From Nitrososphaeraceae archaeon (GTDB lineage Archaea > Thermoproteota > Nitrososphaeria > Nitrososphaerales > Nitrososphaeraceae): a DNA stretch of 64,000 nucleotides. Below, piece by piece: positions 50,817 through 59,770 of this stretch. Below the pieces are notes generated by a model. That model was given only the letters and a program-made list of their open reading frames with translations, did not search any database and was not told the origin of the DNA. Position 1 is the first letter of the stretch, and every line of letters begins with the position of its first letter. The translations under genes and the position numbers were made by a program. The stretch is taken from positions 35,919 to 99,918 of the forward strand of contig JAJPHM010000060.1 in assembly GCA_021325295.1 (NCBI GenBank), read 5' to 3'.

Positions 50817-51397
50817 TGAGCTCCATCCACCTTTTGTATCATAAATAATTGTAATACAATAAAAGTATTTTGTTTTTGAAATAAATTATCCGGCGTCGGC
50901 GATCAGGCTGCTAGATAACTATAGGTTTTGTTAAAATGGTTCGGTTAGCTTGAACTGCCCATTTTTTGTATCTATATCAATACTGGAAGGGACATGGAAA
51001 AATTCATGACATTTTTTATCGATGTAGTCGAGATATACTGGGTACCACAGTACTCTATTTTGCACGGCAAGTTGTGATCAGAGGACTTTTATTTTTGATA
51101 TTTTGCAAGAAAGACTCGATCAAATCCATCAATTCTTTGCCGCATGTCTTGTACGGCTCAACAGCCATCTACATGCATGTTTTACCAATATGCACCGTCA
51201 GGAAAAATGGCCCTATGGCTTCTCCTTGTCATTGATTCCAATGTTCCGGTTATATGCTTAAAAGCTGAAGTATCTACAGATTGGTTATGTGTAGACATAT
51301 GCACGGATAGATAATACTGATTATAGCTAGTTGGGTTATTCTGACTTGGTTTAATATACAGGAATGAGCAGAAGTGACAGGTTCCTAGTTATATGAA
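50817..51397. other. gap between coxA and coxB; no gene seen
   Basis: About 580 bases lie between the coxA start and the small frame at 51398. The part near coxA is AT-rich (TTATTGTATTACAATTATTTATG on the minus strand is a promoter candidate in part). Frames in it have no convincing composition. I see no tRNA or clear hairpin. Confidence 0.4.
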
Positions 51398-51520
51398 CTA
51401 CCTGCCGAAAGCTAAAGGTACTGTTAGAATCACGGCAAGATATCCAAAAAGAAGTATAGTCAGCAGTCTGGACTGGTTTCTTGCTGGCTTGCAGCCATAA
51501 GAGGCGAACTTACCTTTCGT
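51398..51520 (-). CDS. small membrane protein frame without standard start (uncertain)
   Basis: A frame ending at TAG 51398 reads CKPARNQSRLLTILLF then GYLAVILTVPLAFGR, a convincing single membrane helix with basic flank, 39-40 residues. It is closed upstream by TGA and offers no ATG, GTG or TTG; the candidate first codon is ACG at 51520. It may be a remnant, or use a rare start, or have a sequencing change. It lies between coxB and coxA on their strand, where small oxidase subunits occur. Confidence 0.3.
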   Translation of the reverse strand, partial: TKGKFASYGCKPARNQSRLLTILLFGYLAVILTVPLAFGR

Positions 51521-51555
51521 AAATCAAGAATCCCTACAAGGCTAAAAAGCAAGAG

Positions 51556-52017
51556 TCAGGATGCCGCGGCTGTTGTAGTGGAATTGGTAGCTGACGGCTC
51601 CTCCACAAAGAGCTTGGCTCTCATGTTGTAGTGGAACATGCCGCAGTATTCTCTGCATTGTATCAGGTACTGACCGCTTTGGTCAGGAATCATCCAGAAA
51701 GAGTTTACGCGTCCAGGAACAGCATCAGTCATCATGGCAAAGTCAGGCATGTTGAATGAATGGATTACATCACGCGAAGTAATTTCAAATTTATACGGCT
51801 GGCCCTTTACAAGGTGAAGCTGTCCAACTTCTTTAGTCCCGTTTTCGTGTTCAAACGTCCAGAACCATTGCTGTCCTGTAACCTTTATTGTCTGAGCGTT
51901 TGCAGGAACAGAGCTAATATCCAGCTTCTTTTCGATATTCCAAGCATCAGCCCCTACATAACAGAGAAGAGCTATGACAACGCCTACATAGATCCATTCG
52001 TGCATTGCATGTCCCAT
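51556..52017 (-). CDS. coxB: cytochrome c oxidase subunit II, CuA domain part
   Basis: A 153-residue protein. One N-terminal helix (6-25) is followed by a CuA cupredoxin domain with the full ligand set: H86 (VIHSFNMP), C121, C125, H129 and M132 (CREYCGMFHYNM). It accepts electrons from a soluble or anchored cupredoxin and passes them to CoxA. It overlaps the upstream gene by ATGA coupling. The usual two-helix hairpin of subunit II is split between this gene and the previous one. Confidence 0.9.
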   Translation of the reverse strand: MGHAMHEWIYVGVVIALLCYVGADAWNIEKKLDISSVPANAQTIKVTGQQWFWTFEHENGTKEVGQLHLVKGQPYKFEITSRDVIHSFNMPDFAMMTDAVPGRVNSFWMIPDQSGQYLIQCREYCGMFHYNMRAKLFVEEPSATNSTTTAAAS

Positions 52018-52304
52018 CAGTGGTGACCTCCTTCAAGAGGTTCCCTAGTAGGAACCCTGTTTTTTGGATGTGACTCTCTAAATCTCCAGACAATATAACC
52101 AATTACTCCCAAAACTAGAGCTCCTACCACAAAAGCAATGACCATCAACCTGTAAAATAATGCCCATATTTCAACTCGGGCATAGGTCGGAGTACTAGTA
52201 CTTTGAGCAAAACTTTGATTTACAAATGAAATTGCGGCAACAGCTATCAAGCCTATTACTAATAGGTTTGAGGACAATCCCATAATAATTCTGCCTTTCG
52301 ACAA
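52017..52304 (-). CDS. N-terminal membrane part of split subunit II
   Basis: A 95-residue protein with a signal-like helix (13-33) and a second helix (about 48-70: FYRLMVIAFVVGALVLGVIG) followed by YIVWRFRESHPKNR, the pattern of the first helix of subunit II (COX2 TM) with its RFR end. Its TGA overlaps the ATG of the CuA gene. Together the pair equals an ordinary CoxB cut in two; this is inferred from topology and coupling. Confidence 0.7.
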   Translation of the reverse strand: MSKGRIIMGLSSNLLVIGLIAVAAISFVNQSFAQSTSTPTYARVEIWALFYRLMVIAFVVGALVLGVIGYIVWRFRESHPKNRVPTREPLEGGHH

Positions 52305-52335
52305 CTAAGCCCATATGTTATTTAAGTTTTTTGAA

Positions 52336-52968
52336 TTACTCAGCATGATAGCGATGAATAGCCATTACGTTGACTCCAGACAAACTGTAAATCTTGTTCT
52401 GGTGTTTCAATACGGTAATCGATGCATTGTAAACGTGCCAATTGTAAAGCGCATCCGGCTTAAGGTCAAGGATAATCGATATAGCTGCCTTTATCGGATC
52501 AAGGTGCGAGACCATCAGTACATTCTTGTCATTGTGCCTTTCCACAACATCATCTAGCAACTGTTTTACCCTTCTCTTTACAGATGCAAAGCTTTCCACA
52601 CCATACTTTTCAAGTTCCGGATCATCGCCGTAAAACTTCAAGAATACATTTCCATGTTTTTTGGTGACATCTTCATAGTTCATGCCCGCTAGATTACCAA
52701 GCTCAATTTCTTGTAACCTATCCTCAATTTCAAAAGTCATTCCGAGCTCTTCACAGACAATACTAGCAGTTTCCACTGCCCGAATTACGGGGCTAGCATA
52801 TATTTTGTCTATTGGAAGGCCCTTTAGACTCTTTGCAGCATCCGCGACTTGTTTTCTGCCTTCTTTGGTCAAGTGGGACTCAAGACGGCGGCCGACAAGT
52901 GTCCTTGTGACATTGTTGTCTGCTTGGCCGTGGCGCATAAGGGCTATTAATGGCAATTTCTGGTTCAT
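52336..52968 (-). CDS. histidine phosphatase family protein (phosphoglycerate mutase-like)
   Basis: About 210 residues from ATG 52968. The family motifs are LMRHGQADNN (catalytic His), SPVIRAVETAS, EIELGNLAG and VSHLDPIK (second His). It may be a phosphoglycerate mutase, a phosphatase of sugar phosphates, or alpha-ribazole phosphatase. Substrate unknown. It faces npdG across a short promoter region. Confidence 0.8.
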   Translation of the reverse strand: MNQKLPLIALMRHGQADNNVTRTLVGRRLESHLTKEGRKQVADAAKSLKGLPIDKIYASPVIRAVETASIVCEELGMTFEIEDRLQEIELGNLAGMNYEDVTKKHGNVFLKFYGDDPELEKYGVESFASVKRRVKQLLDDVVERHNDKNVLMVSHLDPIKAAISIILDLKPDALYNWHVYNASITVLKHQNKIYSLSGVNVMAIHRYHAE

Positions 52969-53117
52969 TATGATAAGGGGCAATATTAATTGGAATCTAT
53001 GGTCTGTACTACACTATCAAATATGCATTCTTTGAAACTATAGCCTGACCACCTTTTCCCTTGTGATATTTTGGTACAGTATAGTACGATAGTATGCAGT
53101 TGAGCAGAAATGAATAA

Positions 53118-53127
53118 CTTAATATCT
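53118..53127 (+). promoter_or_regulatory. TATA box of npdG
   Basis: CTTAATATCT is centred about 27 bases before ATG 53150, which marks that codon as a leaderless start over TTG 53138. Confidence 0.55.
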
Positions 53128-53149
53128 AAATCGCTCGTTGGCGAAGAAC

Positions 53150-53827
53150 ATGAGGATAGGTATAGTCGGAGGCACTGGAGGAATGGGCGAAGGGTTTGCA
53201 CTTAGATGGTGCTTCAAACATGATGTGGTTATAGGCTCAAGGGACACACAAAAAGCAAAAGCTGCTGCCGAAAATTATATCAAGATTGCCAGATCATCTT
53301 ATGGAAGCAGCATGATTGGCAGTATTTCAGGCAATGATAATTTTTCCCTTGCAGAAGGCGCTGATGTGGTTGTGCTATCGATTCCATATGAGTCAATAGA
53401 CGATACATGCAAGGGGCTTAGTAGTCACATAAGCACAACATGTATTGTCGTTTCTCCTATAGTACCACTTGGCAAGTCGGATGCAGGTTTTGACTACATC
53501 CCAATGGTACAGGAAAAAAAGCCGGCGGCAGAGATGGTTGCCGAAGGACTCGGTCCAAGGTCCAGAATTGTGTCAGCATTTCACTCTATTTCAGAAGTTA
53601 AACTAAAGGATATCAAATCTAGCTTGGACGCCGATACCTTTGTCTGTGGTGATGATATGGGTTGCGTTTCAGCTGTAAATAGCCTAATCTCCGAAATAAA
53701 TGGTCTGCGTTCAATATATCTTGGGCCACTAGCTATGTCATATCAGGCAGAGGCTCTGACGCCCATGCTTCTAAATGCATCACGCAAGAACAAGATAAAA
53801 AATCCAGGAATCAAGCTTGTGTACTGA
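53150..53827 (+). CDS. npdG: F420-dependent NADP reductase (NpdG-like)
   Basis: About 225 residues. MRIGIVGGTGGMGEGFALRW is the NADP-binding loop, followed by IGSRDTQKAK and the F420 region (SPIVPLGKSDAGFDYIP; RIVSAFHSISEVKL). It moves hydride between reduced F420 and NADP+. Ammonia-oxidizing archaea make coenzyme F420, so the setting fits. Gene stands alone. Confidence 0.85.
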   Translation: MRIGIVGGTGGMGEGFALRWCFKHDVVIGSRDTQKAKAAAENYIKIARSSYGSSMIGSISGNDNFSLAEGADVVVLSIPYESIDDTCKGLSSHISTTCIVVSPIVPLGKSDAGFDYIPMVQEKKPAAEMVAEGLGPRSRIVSAFHSISEVKLKDIKSSLDADTFVCGDDMGCVSAVNSLISEINGLRSIYLGPLAMSYQAEALTPMLLNASRKNKIKNPGIKLVY

Positions 53828-53919
53828 CTTGCGGGTAGAAGTTAACCATCCTTTCTTATTGCAGAGGTAAGCAATTACGTGGTGCTAATAATTTATACAA
53901 GGCCAAAGAAAGAGCAGCT

Positions 53920-54216
53920 GTGTCATATAGAAGATGGCGGGACGATAGGCGCGGAAAGAATTGGATGTCCGCCATGGGAATATTGTTTATTGTAATGGCA
54001 GGAATAATTACTATAAGAGACCTTCTTCTGTTTAGCCAACTATATACGGTGGGATTCTTTCTTGATAATTTTACTAATTCTGCTATTACTAACGAAAAAT
54101 TTGTGATTGGTATGCTGGTTGGTGGAGGAATTCTACTATACTGGGGCTATTTTAAGAAGAAGGAGGACTATGGACCACCAGATGAGCATGAAAGGCGAAG
54201 ATTTGACTACCGTTAA
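53920..54216 (+). CDS. small two-helix membrane protein
   Basis: A 98-residue protein with a basic start (RRWRDDRRGKNW), two transmembrane helices (about 17-38 and 62-80) and a charged tail (DEHERRRFDYR). GTG 53920 lies 27 bases after AATTTATAC, so the start is leaderless. No family recognised. Confidence 0.62.
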   Translation: MSYRRWRDDRRGKNWMSAMGILFIVMAGIITIRDLLLFSQLYTVGFFLDNFTNSAITNEKFVIGMLVGGGILLYWGYFKKKEDYGPPDEHERRRFDYR

Positions 54217-54375
54217 TTCATACGGCTTCACTGTGGCAAACGGGCAGACTTGGCATTTAGTGTCCGAAAATACTGTTGCCAATCTCTAGCTCATGAGAGA
54301 AGCACAAGCCAGAATTAGCAAAGTTAAAGTCAGAGGGGGACTCTAAATGATATAAGTAGCACAAGGGCTAGAGCA

Positions 54376-54903
54376 ATGAAGGGGACAAGAAATACAAAAA
54401 AAATCAGAGCAAAGAACAAGCGGCCAGCAAATAAACACGGAGCGTTGAAGGCATCGATACTGAAAGGAAAGAGCAAGAAGAAAACTTTACCATCCAAGAC
54501 AAAGGCAAGGCGTAAAAGTCATAGCTTGAAAAAGAATACTACGAGGGGTAACAAATCACGGCAGACTACTTCAGGAACTTTGAAAAATACTAGAATCGAA
54601 ACCTCCAGAAAACCTACAATAGTCAGAATAATGGGTCATGGCCAATATACGGTTGATTCTAGAACACTAAAGAGGCTAAATGACATAGATAGGTCAATAG
54701 TAGACCTCGTTAGCAATGAAAGGTCTGACGATAATGAGTTCAGGAAACAACTTTTAAAGCTTGCAGAAATTGTAACAAAGAATGGCAAACCTCTGGATCC
54801 TAAGGAGATAATTCAATCAGATATCATACTTCCGAGTCCCGACCTTTCAATTGACGAAGCAAAGAAGCTCTTCAAGGGAGAGGGCGTAATTCCAGAGTTT
54901 TAA
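54376..54903 (+). CDS. PspAA-domain protein with basic N-terminal extension
   Basis: A 175-residue protein. The first 75 residues are a Lys/Arg/Ser tail likely to bind nucleic acid. The rest is the PspAA domain: VRIMGHGQYTVDSRTLKRLNDID, ending in SDIILPSPDLSIDEAKKLF. PspAA is linked to PspA/Vipp1 envelope-stress systems. GATATAAGT about 25 bases before the ATG at 54376 gives a leaderless start. The PspAB homologue lies next to it on the opposite strand. Confidence 0.75.
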   Translation: MKGTRNTKKIRAKNKRPANKHGALKASILKGKSKKKTLPSKTKARRKSHSLKKNTTRGNKSRQTTSGTLKNTRIETSRKPTIVRIMGHGQYTVDSRTLKRLNDIDRSIVDLVSNERSDDNEFRKQLLKLAEIVTKNGKPLDPKEIIQSDIILPSPDLSIDEAKKLFKGEGVIPEF

Positions 54904-54988
54904 TTTTTGGTTATCCATTCTATTCATTAATCTCGCTTCATTGGTTCTGAATCTACCCACCCATCTATCTAGCATGATATGCTATTTG

Positions 54989-55585
54989 CTATACAGGCAG
55001 ATCCCATAGAGGATACCAAAGAGCCATATCTTTTTCAAATGGAATTTCTTGCCCCACTGCAGCCATAATCTTCATCTCTTCCTCAGTATTTCTGGTATTA
55101 CTTCCTGCTGAAACAAAGGGGTAAAAATTGTCACGCTTGTAGTTGTAGATAAGGTAATACTTTTTGTCACCATGTACATTATCCCGGTTGCTGGAAAATG
55201 GAAAGACAACTGCCAGAAGCTCGTCTGCGAATCCCTTCTCTTTTACTGCATCATCTATAGACGTAATGCCGGCTAGCAAGTCCTCTATCTTGCTACCTTC
55301 CAGAATCATCCAGAGGTATCCGTATGAATCAGTTACTGTCCTGTACTGCAGGTCGATATCAGGTTTGGCTGCACTGATAAACCTCTGGACCTCTTGCTGC
55401 ATTTCATAAAAATAATTGCCGTCTGCAGCCTTTATGCTAATGGCACACTTGCCAGAAGTGGTAAGGCCAAGCTTTGTTTCAAGACTGATATATGCCGAAG
55501 AAAGCGAGAATAAACTTTCGCCACTTGCTCTTGAACCGCCCTTCGTAGCGTCCCTGAGCTTTCTAAGGAATCCCAATTCAACCAT
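54989..55585 (-). CDS. PspAB-like protein
   Basis: A 198-residue soluble protein matching PspAB: GFLRKLRDATKGG start, FSLSSAYISLETKLGL, YGYLWMILEG, LLAVVFPFSSN, LIYNYKRDNFYPFV and the C-terminal ALWYPLWDLPV. PspAB is found with PspAA and PspA; its biochemical role is unknown. The two genes converge (stops 86 bases apart). No PspA gene is in the window. Confidence 0.75.
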   Translation of the reverse strand: MVELGFLRKLRDATKGGSRASGESLFSLSSAYISLETKLGLTTSGKCAISIKAADGNYFYEMQQEVQRFISAAKPDIDLQYRTVTDSYGYLWMILEGSKIEDLLAGITSIDDAVKEKGFADELLAVVFPFSSNRDNVHGDKKYYLIYNYKRDNFYPFVSAGSNTRNTEEEMKIMAAVGQEIPFEKDMALWYPLWDLPV

Positions 55586-55709
55586 TCCTTGCGACCATAC
55601 ACCTACAGACAGCCGCTGCCATTTATCAGCGGCATATAACTATTTATCCAATCCCATTAGCACCCGTGCTTGACAGGTCTGTCAGCTGGCTGGCTACCTG
55701 CCTGTCCAC

Positions 55710-56930
55710 CTACTTGTCATGCTTGCCGGATAAACTAGCCCCAATGACTCTGCGGCGGCTGACAAATTCTTCAATCAAATCCATTGCGCGCTCAAGCACA
55801 TCTTCAGGCGGCAGATAGACTATTCTAAAGTGCCCTGATCCATACGCTGATCCAAAACCTGAACCGTGAACAGTAAGGACACCAGTGCTGCGCAGAAGCT
55901 CAAGGACAAATTTCCTATCGTCCTTAGCATCCACATAAGTATCATCAATTTTTGGAAATACATAGAATGCGCCCTTTGGTATCCTACACGAGATTCCTCT
56001 CATTCCATTTAGTCTCTTTACTACATAGTCCCGTCTTCTTTTCAGTTCTCTTACCATCTTTGGAATGTGGTTCTGAGGTCCCCTGAGTGCTTGGACGGCA
56101 GCAATCTGGACTGGCAGATTTGCTGAAATGCGGACTCTGGCCAGTTTGGGGACATTGACGCGTAGTTCATCCAGTTCCTTTGAATTGCTGTTCATACATA
56201 TGTACCCGCAACGCCATCCAGTCATCAGATAAGTCTTTGAAAATCCATTAAGTACAACCACAGGTGCATCTCTTGCAACCCTTCCTATACCAGTAAATTC
56301 GTCAAAGACAATGCCGTCATATATCTCGTCACAAATAATGTACAGCTCGTGTTCGGTCGCAATATCTACAAGCTGCTGCAAGCTTTTGCGATCAAATACC
56401 TCTCCTGTCGGATTATTAGGACTGATAATGCATAGCGCCCTTGACCTTGAGGTAATCTTTGATCTTAGATCTTCAAAGTCAGGTCTGCCATCCTCATAGA
56501 GTTTGAATTCAACTGGCTTGGCCCCGTAAAACTTTGCATATGAAGCATAAGGAGGGTAATGCGGTCCAGGCATAAGGATCTCGCTTCCAGGGTCTGCCAT
56601 AGAGGCCATTAGCATGTCAAGCCCCTCCGACACACCATTTGTGACCAGCACATCGTCCTCTGTAATCGCAAGTCCCTTTGCAGATTCTTTCTCTACAATA
56701 GCTTGCCTAAGCTCTGCCAAGCCCTCGGATTCTGCATAATAATTTTCATCTTTGAGAACTGCATCGCACAGTGCCTGTTTTATGTGGTCAGGTGTTTTGA
56801 AACCAAATTTTGCAGGATCTCCAATATTGAGGTAGATTATTTCTCCACCTGTGGCACTATATTGCCTTGCATATGCAATGATATCCCTTATGGCATATTC
56901 AACGCCACGGGTTCTGTCGGAGACTTTCAA
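55710..56930 (-). CDS. class I aminotransferase (alanine/aspartate type)
   Basis: About 406 residues from TTG 56930 (KVSDRTRGVEYAIRD); TTG 56960 would add ten. PLP lysine is in NGFSKTYLMTGWRCGY, with IISPNNPTGEVF and IICDEIYDGIV; the final Arg region is SGHFRIVYL. This fold includes alanine and aspartate aminotransferases; the wording fits the alanine-type branch. Substrate uncertain. The start of glyS is divergent, 148 bases away. Confidence 0.85.
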   Translation of the reverse strand: MKVSDRTRGVEYAIRDIIAYARQYSATGGEIIYLNIGDPAKFGFKTPDHIKQALCDAVLKDENYYAESEGLAELRQAIVEKESAKGLAITEDDVLVTNGVSEGLDMLMASMADPGSEILMPGPHYPPYASYAKFYGAKPVEFKLYEDGRPDFEDLRSKITSRSRALCIISPNNPTGEVFDRKSLQQLVDIATEHELYIICDEIYDGIVFDEFTGIGRVARDAPVVVLNGFSKTYLMTGWRCGYICMNSNSKELDELRVNVPKLARVRISANLPVQIAAVQALRGPQNHIPKMVRELKRRRDYVVKRLNGMRGISCRIPKGAFYVFPKIDDTYVDAKDDRKFVLELLRSTGVLTVHGSGFGSAYGSGHFRIVYLPPEDVLERAMDLIEEFVSRRRVIGASLSGKHDK

Positions 56931-57072
56931 TTGAAGGTATTTGTAAGGAAAATAAACCAAGATAAATTGTTATGTTTTAACCCAATATCTCACCATGGAC
57001 AAAGGCGAATTTAACCAAAAATAACAAAATGCCATTTACCGGAAAACAATTCTGCTCGAGTCTACGGACAAT

Positions 57073-57081
57073 AAATTTAAA
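57073..57081 (+). promoter_or_regulatory. TATA box of glyS
   Basis: AAATTTAAA, centred about 31 bases before ATG 57108. Confidence 0.5.
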
Positions 57082-57107
57082 GCCCGTTTATGATGTCTTG
57101 TTGAGAA

Positions 57108-58586
57108 ATGGCCAGCTATGAAGAAGTGATGAAACTAGCCCTCGAGAGGGGGTTTTATTTTCCAAGTTGTGAGATTTATTCTGATGCGCCGGCGGGTTTC
57201 TGGGAGTATGGACCTTCCGGTGTCAGCATTAAAAACAAGTTCATAGAGCTATGGAGGAGAGAGCTTGTTAGGTTTGACAATATGCTAGAGATAGATGGTT
57301 GCCAGATCATGAGCAAAAGCGTGTTTGTCGCCTCAGGCCACATCAGTAATTTTACGGATCCGATTGTCAGATGCACAAAATGCAATTCTACCTTTAGGGC
57401 TGACAGGTTCATATCCGAAAAAACAGGTGAGAATATACCCGAGAGGATGTCAGACGATGAGGTAAATGCGGTGATACAAAAGCACAATCTGCGCTGTCCA
57501 AACTGCAAAGGAGAGTTTGGCGGCGTTACCAGATTTAACATGATGTTCAGAGTAGGAATAGGCCCTGCTGCAGAGGAAGCGTACCTGAGACCTGAGACCT
57601 GCCAAACAATATTTGTAGACTTTGCACGGGTCTTCAAGACTATGCGAGGTAAGCTTCCGCTTGGACTGGCTCAGGTAGGCAAGAGCTTTAGAAATGAAAT
57701 TGCTCCAAGGCAGAGCCTGCTCAGGCTGCGCGAGTTCTACCAAGCAGAGATCGAAGTGTTTTGCAACCCAAACAGGCTAAACGATGTGCCCAAGTTTGAT
57801 AAAGTAAAAGATTCAATTCTCAGGCTTTATGACGGATCATCAACAATCCAAGTTACTGCCGATGAGGCCCTGAGGAAGGAGCTTGTTCCAAACAAGCTGG
57901 TAGCGTACTACCTTGCCCTTCTTGGCAGATTCTACAGCAAGACAGGAATAGATATGACGCGCTCAAGGTTCAGAAAGCTCTCTGATGATGAGAAGGCATT
58001 CTATTCAACTGTAGCATACGATTTTGAAGTTGAGACAAGCATAGGCTGGTTGGAACTTGTGGCATGCAACTACAGGTCAGATTACGATCTCAAAGGACAC
58101 TCATCCACAAGCAAGCAAAATCTAGAGGTCGTTGACCCCTCTGACCAGACAAAAGTATTGCCACACGTGTTTGAACTTTCAATGGGCGTCGACAGGAGCA
58201 TCTATACTATCCTAGAACACTGTTACATGGAGGACGACAAACACGACGATAGAATTGTACTGAGACTAAAACCATACCTTGCTCCTGTTCTGGTTGGCAT
58301 TCTTCCCCTTATGACAAAAGACGGCCTTGACGAAAAGGCCCGCAAGATACATTCTGATCTAAAGCTGGACTTTGACACATTTTACGATGAATCCGGCTCT
58401 ATCGGCAGAAGATATAGGCGGCTTGAGGAGGTAGGAGCTCCTTTTGCCGTAACTGTTGACAAGACTACCATGGAGGACGACACTGTCACAGTCAGAGATA
58501 GAGACAGCATGCAGCAACAAAGGATAAAATCATCTGAACTGCACCAGTTTCTTCAGAATGCCCTTATTTCGTCAAGGCAGACATGA
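57108..58586 (+). CDS. glyS: glycyl-tRNA synthetase, class II dimer type
   Basis: A 492-residue enzyme of the archaeal/eukaryotic alpha2 kind. Motif 1 region: CEIYSDAPAGFWEYGPSG; a zinc-like CTKCN ... CPNCK pair sits at about 88-137; motif 2: FRNEIAPRQSLLRLREFYQAEIE; motif 3: LSMGVDRSIYTIL. The anticodon-binding domain follows (LAPVLVGILPLM). It joins glycine to tRNA-Gly. A short zinc-finger gene lies 26 bases downstream on the same strand. Confidence 0.95.
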   Translation: MASYEEVMKLALERGFYFPSCEIYSDAPAGFWEYGPSGVSIKNKFIELWRRELVRFDNMLEIDGCQIMSKSVFVASGHISNFTDPIVRCTKCNSTFRADRFISEKTGENIPERMSDDEVNAVIQKHNLRCPNCKGEFGGVTRFNMMFRVGIGPAAEEAYLRPETCQTIFVDFARVFKTMRGKLPLGLAQVGKSFRNEIAPRQSLLRLREFYQAEIEVFCNPNRLNDVPKFDKVKDSILRLYDGSSTIQVTADEALRKELVPNKLVAYYLALLGRFYSKTGIDMTRSRFRKLSDDEKAFYSTVAYDFEVETSIGWLELVACNYRSDYDLKGHSSTSKQNLEVVDPSDQTKVLPHVFELSMGVDRSIYTILEHCYMEDDKHDDRIVLRLKPYLAPVLVGILPLMTKDGLDEKARKIHSDLKLDFDTFYDESGSIGRRYRRLEEVGAPFAVTVDKTTMEDDTVTVRDRDSMQQQRIKSSELHQFLQNALISSRQT

Positions 58587-58612
58587 GGAGATAAAAAAAT
58601 TAAACCTCTACA

Positions 58613-59062
58613 GTGCCTGCAAAGCCAGCAAAGAGATTAAAATGCAGCGCCATCATAGATAGACAGGCATTGCATAAAACAAGGCGCATTGCAGTAGACG
58701 AGCGCGACCTGATGCCGCAAGAAAAGTGGCTCGTCGCATTCAGAGACCCAAATGCTAAATCACAGCCTGAAGGCAGATTTATTTTCAGACAATTCTATGC
58801 TCCCGGTTTTTACGAGGCATACGACAAGGTCCTGACTTATGCGGAGAAACGAAATTTTGATGTAATGTGGTTTAAAGAAAAACGCTCCTGCGACGCTTGC
58901 TATATGAATAGAACATTTCCCGAGCTTGAACTAACATGTACGTATTGCAACAAAAGGTTCAGCAATATAGAATCTATCCCATGCCAGATTGAAGAATGTG
59001 AGCTTGAATTCTGTTCAAAAACCTGTATGTTAGAGCATCGCGCGCTCAGACATAAAAGATAG
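58613..59062 (+). CDS. zinc-binding hypothetical protein
   Basis: A 149-residue basic protein starting at GTG 58613. The C-terminal half carries CDACYM, CTYCNK, then CQIEECELEFCSKTCMLEHRALRH, a cluster of cysteines and histidines like a MYND/treble-clef zinc finger. The first half is alpha-beta with RFIFRQFYAPGFYEAYD. Follows glyS and may be cotranscribed. Function unknown, probably RNA or protein binding. Confidence 0.6.
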   Translation: MPAKPAKRLKCSAIIDRQALHKTRRIAVDERDLMPQEKWLVAFRDPNAKSQPEGRFIFRQFYAPGFYEAYDKVLTYAEKRNFDVMWFKEKRSCDACYMNRTFPELELTCTYCNKRFSNIESIPCQIEECELEFCSKTCMLEHRALRHKR

Positions 59063-59126
59063 GATAAGATTAACTAATTCAACATAATTTTTGATCCCAT
59101 GCAGTCGCATTAGCACGGATGCTTTT

Positions 59127-59738
59127 TCAGGGTCTGACAAGAACAAGCGTGACCATTCTGATTCTTTCCCCGCCTCCTCTGAACTGGTCAAGACAGCGTG
59201 ATGAATACTCTGCTGGCGCGCCTTCTAGCTGGTAAGTAACTTTAAACCCCATCGATTCAAATGTGGTTCTGAGCCATAATACCCACTCATTGTATTCTGC
59301 GTCCTTTACAGGCTCAAAGAGATCGTTTGTAATTTCAGTTATTATTTGAAGCAACCCTCCATGTTTTAGCTTGAAGTATAGAATCCTGTACAGATTATCC
59401 CAGCTTTTGCTTTTATGCTGATCAATATAGTCTGGATCGGGAAGAACTGCTAGAAAACAATCAATAGAAGAGTCTGGCAAAAGTGGCACTATATCTTCAA
59501 AGCAAGAGTTTATCAGCCATACATTGGCAAGGTTAATCCTTGACAGAGCTTGGGAGTACTGGTCTGCATCCTTTTCTATTCCGATGTAAAGTGACATTTC
59601 GCCTAGAGTTTTCGTCTTGGCAAGCTTTTCTAGAACCCGCCCGTCGCCCATACCAAGCTCCACAGTCACGTGCAGGGCTCCGGATATAGTAGTTGTAAAC
59701 AGATCTCGGTTAATGCCACCGGTTCTGGAATGCATCAT
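59127..59738 (-). CDS. SAM-dependent methyltransferase (TrmB-like)
   Basis: A 203-residue Rossmann methyltransferase. VELGMGDGRVLEKLAK binds SAM, IGIEKDADQYSQAL continues it, LPDPDYIDQHKSKSW resembles the DPWxKxRHxKR segment of tRNA guanine-N7 methyltransferase, and RCLDQFRGGGERIRM matches its C-terminal T-x-F-E/G region. TrmB adds m7G46 to tRNAs. Some residues differ, so another tRNA or RNA target is possible. Confidence 0.68.
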   Translation of the reverse strand: MMHSRTGGINRDLFTTTISGALHVTVELGMGDGRVLEKLAKTKTLGEMSLYIGIEKDADQYSQALSRINLANVWLINSCFEDIVPLLPDSSIDCFLAVLPDPDYIDQHKSKSWDNLYRILYFKLKHGGLLQIITEITNDLFEPVKDAEYNEWVLWLRTTFESMGFKVTYQLEGAPAEYSSRCLDQFRGGGERIRMVTLVLVRP

Positions 59739-59770
59739 TCCGTAGGTTCATGAACGAAATTAAAAGCAGA

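Noticed and set aside
50966..51235. An 89-residue plus-strand frame in the coxA-coxB gap
   Set aside because: Composition is not protein-like, there is no ribosome site or TATA box at the right distance, and no domain is seen.
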